Source of the DNA: Antedon mediterranea
Taxonomy: Eukaryota > Echinodermata > Crinoidea > Comatulida > Antedonidae
Reading direction: 5' to 3'
DNA length: 64,000 nucleotides
Assembly: GCF_964355755.1 (NCBI RefSeq)
Contig: NC_092674.1
Span: forward strand, 3,973,001 to 4,037,000
Position 1 is the stretch's first letter. Each line of letters opens with the position of its first letter. A model generated the notes under the pieces. The model made no database searches and was not told where the DNA came from. It was given only the letters and a program-made list of their open reading frames with translations. Below are positions 55,315-64,000 of the stretch, one piece after another. Both the position numbers and the translations under genes were made by a program.

Positions 55315-58300
55315 ATGCAAAGCGTTTTAAACAATATCAAGGGCCACGCCATTGGTGTTGCTGGACTTCTCACTCCAATTTTAAAGGTAATACGTTTTTT
55401 TATATGTTTTAGGCTAGGCCTAGGCTGGAGGTGTCACAGAGATTGAGTGGTAGAGAGGTAGTGAGACGTTCGGATAGGCCCACTTCAACTTGCTAGGCCT
55501 AGCCTAGGTAGGCGAATATAGTCTGCTATCGTATCTAGACCTACACGGTGATGTCGTACATGATGACAGACCTAGCTAGCTTACCAATAATTTCTAAATC
55601 TTAGCTAGTAGTAGGCCTATTTATAGGCCTAGCCTAGTCCTACTTCATATTTTTGTGGACCAAACTGTTAATCAATTTAATCGAAAAAGTGCTGATGCAT
55701 TTGACTAATTTTTAACCTTTTTTGTAAACATTTTTTAGGAGTCAAAGTTTAAGGAAACGGGGGTATTAACCCCAGAGGAGTTTGAAGCTGCAGGAGATCA
55801 CATCGTCCACCACTGTCCAACGTGGAAATGGTCAGCTGGTGATCCAAGTAAATCAAAACCATACTTGCCCAAAGAGAAACAATTTCTTGTAACAAAAAAT
55901 GGTAAGATAAGTTATCGGTTTATTTATTCAACTTTGTTTTACAAGGGTAGCTTCTGTCCCTTTCTTTGTTTTTTTTTATTATAATAGTATATCGTATATT
56001 GTCCTTATTGTATTTTTTTCTTCCAACTTTTTGTTACTGTACTTATTTCTTGGAGCCTAAGCGTAAAGTTTAACTTATATAGACTTCCTTCCATATGTTT
56101 TATTAATTACTATTGAACGTGTTAATATAATTATTATTTGTATGTATTTTTAATATATGTGTGGAGAATATTTATTGACTAAATGAACAGCTGTACTACA
56201 GGAGTACAGCTGACTTGAAGTGAAGAGGCCCTCTTAACAAAAATACAAAACAAACTTAAACAAATGACATTCAAACATAAAGATACAGGAGGATTTATAA
56301 AAGTTAAAATTCTCAAACAGATTTAAAAACGTTAAAATTCATACAACCATCTTTTTAAATGTTAAAATTCATTCAATTTAAATCGGTTGTTGTGAAAAAA
56401 CAGGTTACAAAAAGTATGTTCTTGATTGGTGAATGGTTGTATTTGTTCTCACTTATTAGTGCCTTGTCATAAACGATGCAAGCAAATGGAATACCAAGAC
56501 GAAAATGAAGCCATTATAGAAGCAGATGATGGAGATGGGGGTTGGGTTGATACACACCACAATGCAGGTATCAGGGAAAAATTTCATTTCAAAATTCTGT
56601 TTAGCAATATTGCTAATCAAAGTTATTTTTGAATCAAGAAACATAGTTTTGTATTGTATTTTTTGCTACACAATTGTACAAATGTGTAGCAATAAGGTTG
56701 TTTTGTATAGCTTTTTGCTATGCTACACTGGCGACATTATTCCCTGCGGTATGGATGCAAAGCTACAAATACGGTACTGATATGCCCAAATATGGTAGTG
56801 ATAAGCCTAAATATGGTAGTGATATGACATCATGTCCACATATGTGATGGTTACTCAGGGAAATTTTCCAAAAAATGCTAAATTTAGACAACTTTTATTT
56901 TTTGACATACAGTAACTGTTTTTTTGACATAACTGGTTACTACAGTTTATCATAATGTGGCATGCACAGAATCACAGAATTTGTTCTGCGCATGCTAACT
57001 CAATACATTTTGTGAAGTCTTTTTTTTCAATGGAGTACACCATGTAGGTAGACAGATGTATGTGGTAGTCACATGCAATGGTGATAGTGATTAATTATTG
57101 ATTTATACCATCACATCAAACTATTACTTTCGTTAGGAGTGTCCGTGGCCGCAACAGACTTGGCAGGAAACCCAGAAACAGCTACATCAATACCAGAGAG
57201 TTGTCAACAAGATAATGAAGACGACGACGATGATGATGAAGAAGCAGCAGATATGGATGGTATTATAGCAACAATTATGATAGTGATATGATATCATCAT
57301 GTCCATATATGGGCACATCACATTTTTTTGTCACATAAAGTTTGATAGTGTAGACAGAGTTTTGCTCTTGTTGTTCTCCTTTGATAGGAAATTACAGTAC
57401 TGTATACTGTATAAATAAGTAATACATGATCAGAATAACATTGTACAGTATCACTATGTTGATGCACTGGCAATCCAGGTGCATCAGAACTTGTACTACT
57501 TCCTTGTTTTAATACTTTTCTATTTATCATTATAGAATATGTTGGCAGTGGAAAATTAGAAGAAGATGACGAAGATGAGGTAAGTTCTATTAGTTCAATT
57601 GGTGGTGGGGGTTTGCTGTTTAGGGGTGGGGATTTTACGGGGCGGGGGCGGCTGTTTAGGGTGAAAGGTCTGCTGTTTAGGGGGGTGGGGAGTCGGCTTT
57701 TTAGGGGTGGGGTCGGCTGTTTAGGGGTGTGGGGGGGCGCTGTTTAGGGGTGGGGGTCGGCTGTTTAGAGGTGGGGTCGTCTGTTTAGGGTGAAAGGTCT
57801 ACTGTTTTGGTGTGGAGGGTTGGCTGTTTTTGTGTGGAGGGTTGGCTGTTTTTGTGTGGAGGGTTGGCTGTTTAGAGGTAGGGGTTGGCTGTTTAGGGGT
57901 GGGGTCGGCTGTTTAGGGGTGGGGTCGGCTGTTTTGGTGTGGAGGGTTGGCTGTTTTAGGGTGGGGGTGGGGTTTGGCTGTTTAGGGTGGGGGGTGGGGA
58001 TTGGCTGTTTAGGGGTGGGGGTGGGGGTTGGCTGTTTAGGGGTGGGGGTTGGCTGTTTAGGGGTGGGGGTGGGGGTTGGCTGTTTAGGGGTGGGGTCGGC
58101 TGTTTAGGGGTGGGGTCAGCTGTTTAGGGTGAAAGGTCTGCTTTTAGGGGTGGAGAGTTTGCTGTTTAGGGGTGTGGGCAGCTGTTTAGTGGTGTGATAA
58201 TAGAAATAGTCGAGCAGTAGTATTGTGTTAAAAGAATTGATCTGTTTTTACCAGATCGTTCTGTAGGCTGCCATTTTGGTTTATTCTCGCATGCAATAAG

Positions 58301-61300
58301 CTTGAATCTCGTAGAATATGTGGCTATAGTGCACAAACCAAATAGTGTTATTATAATTTTAATGTAAATTTTCTTTTATTTGAAAGGCAACTTTAGATGC
58401 CAGTGCAGCAGCTGGTACTACAAGTGAAGGCGCTACAGGGGGAGTTGAAAATGGAATTCTACAAACAAGGACATACGATTTAAACATAACATATGATAGG
58501 TACTACCAAACACCTAGGCTTTGGTTGTATGGCTATGATGAGGTAATGACCCAAGTGGTTAAATAGTAGTATGAAGAATATCAGAACAGTTTAGATAGGC
58601 CTTTGCTTGTGGGTATTGGCCTGCGTGTATTTCCCTGTATGTCTCTGTGTTGCGTGTATGTCCCTATGTTGCGTGTATGTCCCTATGTTGCGTGTATGTC
58701 CCTGTGCGTGTATGTCCATGTGTTTCATTATGTGCCTCAGCCTGTACATCTCTGTGTTGCATCCTAGTGGAAACTATGCTTTAGTAAACCTTGTCCATAT
58801 ATGGGTACATCGCATTTGTTTTTCACATAAAGTTTGATAGTTTAGATTTATTTTAACAGTTGATAAATGTTCTATTTTAGAACCGAAAACCACTAACAGT
58901 TGAACAGATGTATGAAGACATTAGCCAAGACCATGCCAAGAAAACAGTTACCATGGAAACACATCCTAATTTACCACAGACGATGTGTTCAGTACACCCA
59001 TGCAGGTATGTCGCCCTCAAGCATTCGAGAGCTTCCTTCTCACAATTTATGAGGGCTCACTCTACAAATACACACTAGGAAAGACATTGTACACTAAATT
59101 GAGGCATTCTTATTAAAAAACAATGTCCCTGGATTTAGAATTCAGGGTTCAAAAATTCAACCTAGGAAAAGCAATTTACTAATAGAATTGTCATATGAAA
59201 ATGTAATTTAGAAATAATATCATTAGTTATAATTTTTGCCAATACAATACAGTCAACTCTCCCAATACCGGAGTGGAGTTGTGGCTTGGTGTTTTATGAT
59301 GCTTGGCTACCAATCCAAGGGTCCTGGGTTCAAGTCCTCCAATACAATACAGTCAACTCTCCCAATACCGGAGTGGAGTTGTGGCTTGGTGGTTTATGAT
59401 GCTTGGCTACCAATCGAAAGGTCCTGGGTTCAAGTCCTGTCATAATGTCAGGATTTTTTCTAATTATAAATTACTACTCCATTACAAGGACTTGTTTATG
59501 TAGATCATCTTGTTTATGTTTGTCTTGTGAACAGAACTGTCACATTTAAGAAGGATGGTGAATTTATTCACTTATTTTTATACTTTACAATTTGCCAACA
59601 AACAAAACCATTGAGCTGGGCTAATATGTCTGCTATTCTGAATGTTTTTTTAATGTAAAAGAATTTGGGAACCTTTTGTGTGTTTCCAGTTTAGAGAGTG
59701 CAGTATTGGAAGCATCGACTGTAATAATTTTAATAATTGTTTTTGTTATAGACATGCAGATGTAATGAAAAAGATTATTCACACTGTAGCTGACGGAGGT
59801 GGCGAGCTTGGGGTTCATTTGTATCCTTTTTGTATTTATATACTTTTTTTTAAATTGTTTTTCTTTATAACTTTCATAATACAGTACGGAACAAAAAAGG
59901 CAACAACAGACAAAAACCATCAAAGAAAAAAAATGCCACTTTAAAAACAGCCAGTTACAGTAACATTGACAAATATATTTATTATAAATAAATGTTCACA
60001 TTGTAGTCAAGCAAATAAACAATTTAAATGTTCCCGGTTATATATTGTACTACTTAATTTTATGTCATCATCTAAGTAAATGTTCAAGAATGATGATAAA
60101 AAAAATTATTTCATGTTTCATTTCTGTAATAACTTGGTTATGAACTAATTTCAATCATAAAACATGTCTTGAAATTTAACTTGAATATCTTGAAATTTAA
60201 CTCGAATATCTTGAAATTTAACTTGAATATCTTGAAATTTAATTTGAATATCTTGAAATTTAATTTGAATATCTTGAAATTTAATTTGAAGAAGTTGAAA
60301 TTTAACTTTAATATCTTTTGATATGAATAGTTTATTGACTCTCATCGTATGTTACAGTATTCTCATATAACACATATAAAACTAATAAAAACAGAACAAA
60401 TATAAATATTTACACACAAAAAGAAAAATTGATATGAATTAAGTAAATAATAACTCTTTAAAAGCAATTTTCCCCGTTTAAATCAATAAAGATTACCCAA
60501 CCCAAAGATTCTGTTCGCTAACTTAACACTGGTTAGGTAGTCTTCAAATGCCAAATAAGGTAATTTTAATTATCTGAGGCTGTTTGTAGGTTGTCTTGGG
60601 CTTAAAGTATTACAGATCTATATCTGTTATTCCTGACCTTTAGCTGTAATAACCTAATTTATAGCTTGTAGACAATCTTATATGTCAGTGTAATGCATGT
60701 ATATATAGCTATTTGAAATAATACATAGTATACTGTCGCCGCATTGCTTGTATCCGTAGGCAAGATACTTTACTTACGTTTGCCTCTCTCCACCCAGGTG
60801 TATAAATGGGTACCCGGTTTGATCAAGACACAACTTTGCGCTGATTACTAGCTGCATTATGGAAGTATGTTTCCATACGTTTTTGATCCCAAAAAAAATG
60901 ACTGGGGTAATAATGTTCAGTGCTTAGAGAAGCTTGCTTGTAGAGCGCTATATAAGAATGAACTATTATTATTATTATTGTCCACACTATCAAACTTTAT
61001 GTGACAACAAAAATGCGATGTGCACATATATAGACATGATGATGTCATGTTGCTACCATATTTGAGCATATCACTACCATATTTAGGTATATCACTACTA
61101 TATTTTTTTTGTCACAACTAGTTTGATAGTGTAGAGAAAGCTTAGGGATGGAGGCAGGGATTAGAATCAATTACCATCTTCATTGCAATGTGTAAACAAA
61201 TTAAATTTAAATGATTATATTTATGGGATTAAACCACTCAAAGAAATACAGTAATTGCTTTTTAATGTATTCCTGGTTATAATGTACAAATACCTATTCT

Positions 61301-61810
61301 AAGGATTAGTATTTTTGTATGACTACAGATTGTTAATTGTTTTTATGGAATAATATTCTCTGAGGTTACATAAAGCTCTGTCTAAAATATCAAACTTTAT
61401 GTGGAAAAAATTGTGATGTGATCATATATAGACATGATGATGTCATATCACTACCATATTTGGGCACATCACTACCATATATTGGCACATCATACTTTTT
61501 TGTCAAACTAGTTTGATAGTGTGGATAGAGCTTTATGTAACCTCAGAGTCTTTTAAGTGGTGTATTGTTTTGACTCCGGCTCCAAAACACCTGCTATAAG
61601 ACTTTGTTTATATTTATATTATTTGATTGAATTCACTTATTTCTTTAAAATTCTTCAATGAATAAGAATATTAATTACATTTTTTTCAGTTTATATAACA
61701 ATTGTATTCTTTAACAAGATTGTGATAGATATCTTTTGATTTTCTTGAAGTTTGTCCAAGCAGTAATTCCTACCATAGAATATGATTATACACGCCATTT
61801 TACAATGTAG
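55315..61810 (+). CDS. ATG3: Autophagy E2-like conjugating enzyme ATG3, 9 exons, 313 aa
   Basis: Exons: 55315-55386, 55739-55901, 56460-56567, 57137-57259, 57536-57579, 58387-58542, 58881-59005, 59752-59820, 61729-61810; total 942 nt, all phases consistent. The cytosolic enzyme accepts LC3/GABARAP (ATG8) from ATG7 and transfers it to phosphatidylethanolamine on the growing autophagosome. [20 protein letters not shown] is the N-terminal amphipathic helix that senses curved membrane. [20 protein letters not shown] starts the E2 core. An Asp/Glu-rich flexible segment (exons 4-6, [15 protein letters not shown]) corresponds to the ATG7-binding region. MCSVHPC carries the catalytic Cys (residue 263). 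GGGELGVHL and [17 protein letters not shown] close the protein. Human ATG3 is 314 aa. The last intron has U12-type signals. Confidence 0.97.
56777..56850. mobile_element. Palindromic MITE, internal fragment
   Basis: Only the subrepeat part remains (ATATGCCCAAATATGGTAGT twice, then GATATGACATCATGTCCACA). Both terminal repeats are absent. In ATG3 intron 3. Confidence 0.7.
57277..57360. mobile_element. Palindromic MITE, left half lost, ATG3 intron 4
   Basis: Begins at TATGATAGTGATATGATATC shortly after the exon 4 donor and retains the right terminal repeat AGTTTGATAGTGTAGACAGA. Confidence 0.8.
57598..58195 (+). repeat. G-rich minisatellite in ATG3 intron 5
   Basis: About 600 bases built from variants of GGCTGTTTAGGGGTGGGGT, 17-25 bases long, with inserted GAAAGGTCTGC or TTTTGGTGTGGAGG variants. 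The sense strand is G-rich with many runs of three to five G. It yields a spurious CLGVGV-repeat ORF. Confidence 0.93.
58791..58846. mobile_element. Palindromic MITE, right-end fragment
   Basis: GTCCATATATGGGTACATC to AGTTTGATAGTTTAGA. Directly before it, ATCCTAGTGGAAACTATGCT then TTA is the end of the other MITE family. In ATG3 intron 6. Confidence 0.7.
59268..59515 (+). mobile_element. tRNA-derived SINE with tandemly duplicated head
   Basis: GAGTGGAGTTGTGGCTTGGT ... GGGTCCTGGGTTCAAGTCCT occurs twice about 105 bases apart (59273 and 59371), each preceded by ACAATACAGTCAACTCTCCC. The second head continues into CTTGTTTATGTAGATCATC. The LINE-like tail seen at 48725 is missing. In ATG3 intron 7. 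Confidence 0.85.
60167..60316 (+). repeat. 21-bp tandem repeat, about seven copies
   Basis: CTTGAAATTTAACTTGAATA plus T repeats with C/T changes, then decays. In the last ATG3 intron. The minus-strand ORF over it (FQDIQIK repeats) is not a gene. Confidence 0.92.
60733..60978 (+). mobile_element. tRNA-related SINE with ATT tail
   Basis: GTCGCCGCATTGCTTGTATC, GCAAGATACTTTACTTACG, then CACCCAGGTGTATAAATGGG and GTACCCGGTTTGATCAAGAC (B-box-like). The 3' part is GTAGAGCGCTATATAAGAAT with terminal ATT repeats. A palindromic MITE starts in its tail. Confidence 0.8.
60979..61143. mobile_element. Palindromic MITE copy at the SINE tail
   Basis: Left end shortened to TGTCCACACTATC where it meets the ATT tail. 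Right AGTTTGATAGTGTAGAGAAA. Three subrepeats (ATTTGAGCA, ATTTAGGTA and ATATTTTTT variants). Confidence 0.83.
61374..61532. mobile_element. Palindromic MITE copy with extended inverted flanks
   Basis: Ends AGCTCTGTCTAAAATATC and GTGTGGATAGAGCT. The flanks CTCTGAGGTTACATA (left) and TATGTAACCTCAGAG (right) are also inverted repeats, prolonging the palindrome by 15 bases per side. 200 bp before the final ATG3 exon. Confidence 0.86.
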
Positions 61811-62116
61811 GTAGTTACCCCTTCCACTCCCTTCCTTGTCACTCTCCCTATCTCACATTGTAAGGTACAGTCTGCAAATTTTAAGTTTGTGCTTTACTCC
61901 CTCCCGTCCCGTTAAACCGGTGGTTACGCGATTATTACAATATGTAAGGTACAGTCTGCGGATGCAAGGTTACGGTTGTGCTTTACTTCCGTCTTGCACG
62001 TTGAACTGGTGGTTATGCAATTATTATGTATGGATCGCATTTTGGATATAACTTTATCATCATCATTATTAATTTTGGCATCACCATTAAATATCCTATC
62101 CATATCCAATTTTTGG

Positions 62117-62122
62117 AATAAA
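62117..62122 (+). terminator. Candidate ATG3 polyadenylation signal
   Basis: AATAAA about 310 bases after the stop codon. First canonical signal noticed downstream. No other support. Confidence 0.4.
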
Positions 62123-62640
62123 ATTAATTGAAAATAATCATTCTAGTACAAAATAATATAATAATATAGAATTGGAGTTGGAAACAGATGCTGGAAATAT
62201 TGTGTAATATTAAAGCATTATTATGTTATTGGTAATATCATTTATCAAGTAAATCATTTCTAAAAAATTACTTGATAAGTCTGTAATTGATTAACAATTC
62301 TCTAATTCCAAATCTTTAAAATGGTACAATGTCTTCCTAATTTCTCTGTATGTACAGGATATGATTTTGATTGGTATTGGTTTTAATATTACGAGGTAAA
62401 CAAATGATTTTTGATGTAAGGCTTAAAGGATGTAGATATAATAAGCCTACACACAGTATAATGGTGATCCTATATACTGTTGTACATGTTAAAGTGAAAC
62501 ACTGTATATGTGTATGTGCGCTGTGTATTGCTGTACACAATTGTATGTCTGTGCAATCTAGTTTTGACTACTATTGGGCAACTATGTACATTATTGTACT
62601 GGTTTTTTTATACTGAAGTGCACTATTTTATGTGGACTAA

Positions 62641-62809
62641 AGCTCTGTCTACACTATCAAACTTTATTTAAAAAAATGTGATGTGCACATATATGGACAT
62701 GATGATGTCATATCACTACCATATTCAGGCATATCAATACCATGTTTGGGAACACACACTTTTTTTGTCAAACTAGTTTTGTCAAGCTAGTTTGAGTGTA
62801 GACAGAGCT
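62641..62809. mobile_element. Palindromic MITE copy downstream of ATG3
   Basis: Intact left end AGCTCTGTCTACACTATC. The right has a duplicated AAACTAGTTTTGTCAAGCTAG. TAA/TTA flanks. Confidence 0.86.
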
Positions 62810-63268
62810 TTATAGGATGTCTCCATGTGGCCCTGAACAACTCTTATATACCATAGCAACTCTACGTGTTGTCTAGTATACGTATTCAACTCCATCGATG
62901 TCAAGTACAGTATATCTATATCAAAGACAAAAAGCTATTAGATTTCCTGGAATACTGTACACTATAATTGTGTTAAGTAGTGAGTGTGTGACATTAACAG
63001 AATTTCCACTTAAGACATGTCATTTACTAGGGTGTGTACTAAGTGACTGGTTAAGTGATTTTAAGTGAGTTAATTAATGTCACTTGTATGGAATAGAAGG
63101 TAAGGTGCTTGCCTATCAATTCCAGTGCACTGGTTCAATCCTGTCTTTTTTTCTCCCAAGGTTATAGCTCATATTATTAGTAGTTAACTTAAGTAATTCC
63201 AACTTATATTATGATTCGATTTTTCTACTCAATCGTGTTTCCCATTTTCGGAATCCATGTGTCCATCT

Positions 63269-63384
63269 CTAAAGTTTGACAAAAATAATGTGATGTCCAA
63301 ACATGGTAGTATTATGACATCATCCATATATGGCATATTACATTTTTTTTGTCACATAACGTTTGATAGTATAGACAGAGTTTT
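63269..63384. mobile_element. Palindromic MITE, left-truncated
   Basis: AAGTTTGACAAAAATAATGTG to GTTTGATAGTATAGACAGAG. Left outer terminal repeat missing. Last copy in the window. Confidence 0.78.
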
Positions 63385-64000
63385 AAACCTCAATGGATGT
63401 GTATCAAATATTACATGGTAATTGCTCAGTATATTTCCACTTATGTATTAACTGCAAAAGTATTAGTTGTAGTGTAGAATTTAAATAAGATTAATATTTT
63501 AATAAAAACACCCAATTCACAATCAATTGACTGAATTACATATACAATTTAGTTACTCATCTAAAAATAGAAAAATTGATGTAGCTGGCTTAGTAGACAC
63601 TAATAAATTTATTGTAAATTATGTAAATTATAGTAAGACTTTAATGGTATCTTTATTCAGCTCTTAAAATTCTAGGCCAAAGTTCAACACATTAATGGAA
63701 TAAATTGTAAAAGATAACTTTTTTTTCATCATACCACCATCTTGCATTTAAGTCTGTTTCCTTCCCACATGTTCTTTCTTCATCTAACTGCAAGAGGCTC
63801 CTACAAGAACAGAACATGATTTATTTATTTTTTCATACATGAGATCCACAAATGATATCGGACGCACTGAGTGAAATTTTCCAATTCATGTTTCTAAAAA
63901 ACATTGATTAAAAGCACAGTGGTGTCTAACTCGTGTTCCAATCAATAGACCACAGCAATAGACATTAGCAATAGACAGTCAATAATAATTGTGTTTACAT

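Larger units (their letters stand above)
59821..61728 (+). other. ATG3: Probable U12-type (minor spliceosome) intron of ATG3
   Basis: The 5' splice site GTATCCTTT matches the U12 donor consensus fully. TTCTTTAAC (61707-61715) matches the branch consensus TTCCTTAAC at 8 of 9 positions and lies 13 bases before the acceptor AG (61727-61728). Exon joining gives [12 protein letters not shown] in frame. A U2-like acceptor at 61689 would give an early stop. Confidence 0.85.
61811..64000. other. ATG3 3' flank and spacer
   Basis: No further gene is recognised. A pair of similar segments beginning AAGGTACAGTCTGC (about 61862 and 61946) is a local duplication of roughly 84 bp. Two MITE copies and a partial SINE-like GGTTCAATCCTG (about 63131) occur. 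The far right could belong to a neighbouring gene, but I see no exon. Confidence 0.4.

Noticed and set aside
57790-58107. ORF with CLGVGV repeats
   Set aside because: Produced by the G-rich minisatellite in an ATG3 intron; no gene signals.
60151-60345. Minus-strand ORF with KFQDIQI repeats
   Set aside because: A 21-bp intronic repeat happens to keep the frame open. It is antisense to ATG3.
61681-61728. U2-like acceptor TTTTTTCAG at 61689 for the last ATG3 exon
   Set aside because: Joining there gives a premature stop within about 15 codons and loses YLLIFLKF, whereas the acceptor at 61728 restores the conserved C-terminus.

Overview
This is a eukaryotic, AT-rich, intron-rich window. It looks like an invertebrate animal genome, probably a marine deuterostome and perhaps an echinoderm. 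That placement is inference from the vertebrate-like gene set (VLCAD, SHIP2, ATG3, a death-effector-domain gene) and the repeat types (PIF/Harbinger, hAT, CR1/L2-like LINE ends, tRNA SINEs whose tails end in a small ATT-type microsatellite, Penelope-like debris). No species is claimed.

Region 1-20.5 kb is almost gene-free and repeat-built. An 87-bp tandem repeat (about 1115-1930) leads into a 106-bp satellite (1936-4139 and 7471-7905). The satellite is interrupted by a 3.3-kb foldback element that has 17-bp perfect ends and a 5-bp target duplication. Debris of a LINE, an old Harbinger exon and a hAT-like element with an 8-bp target duplication follows. From 12.3 to 20.1 kb there is a stack of PIF/Harbinger elements. 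Two non-autonomous copies lie head to tail and share one TTA. A 4.6-kb element carrying both Harbinger genes has inserted into the first copy. The second copy preserves the matching empty site.

Region 21.2-22.9 kb (minus strand) is a compact four-exon gene for a 398-residue protein with two pairs of death-effector-like helical domains. All three of its introns are in phase 1.

Region 26.0-64 kb holds three conserved genes that can be assembled exon by exon with open frames. ACADVL (very-long-chain acyl-CoA dehydrogenase, minus, 15 exons, 636 aa) is divergent from INPPL1/SHIP2 (PIP3 5-phosphatase, plus, 25 coding exons, 1284 aa), with a short shared upstream region between them. ATG3 (autophagy E2 enzyme for LC3/GABARAP lipidation, plus, 9 exons, 313 aa) follows, and its last intron looks like a minor-spliceosome (U12) intron. 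The three genes are a mitochondrial enzyme, a phosphoinositide phosphatase and an autophagy enzyme. I see no operon-like logic linking them.

From 24.7 kb onward the introns and spacers hold at least 23 copies or pieces of one short palindromic MITE that inserts at TTA/TAA. I found none in the first 24.6 kb. SINEs, LINE 3' ends, small hAT-like elements and several minisatellites fill much of the remaining non-coding DNA.
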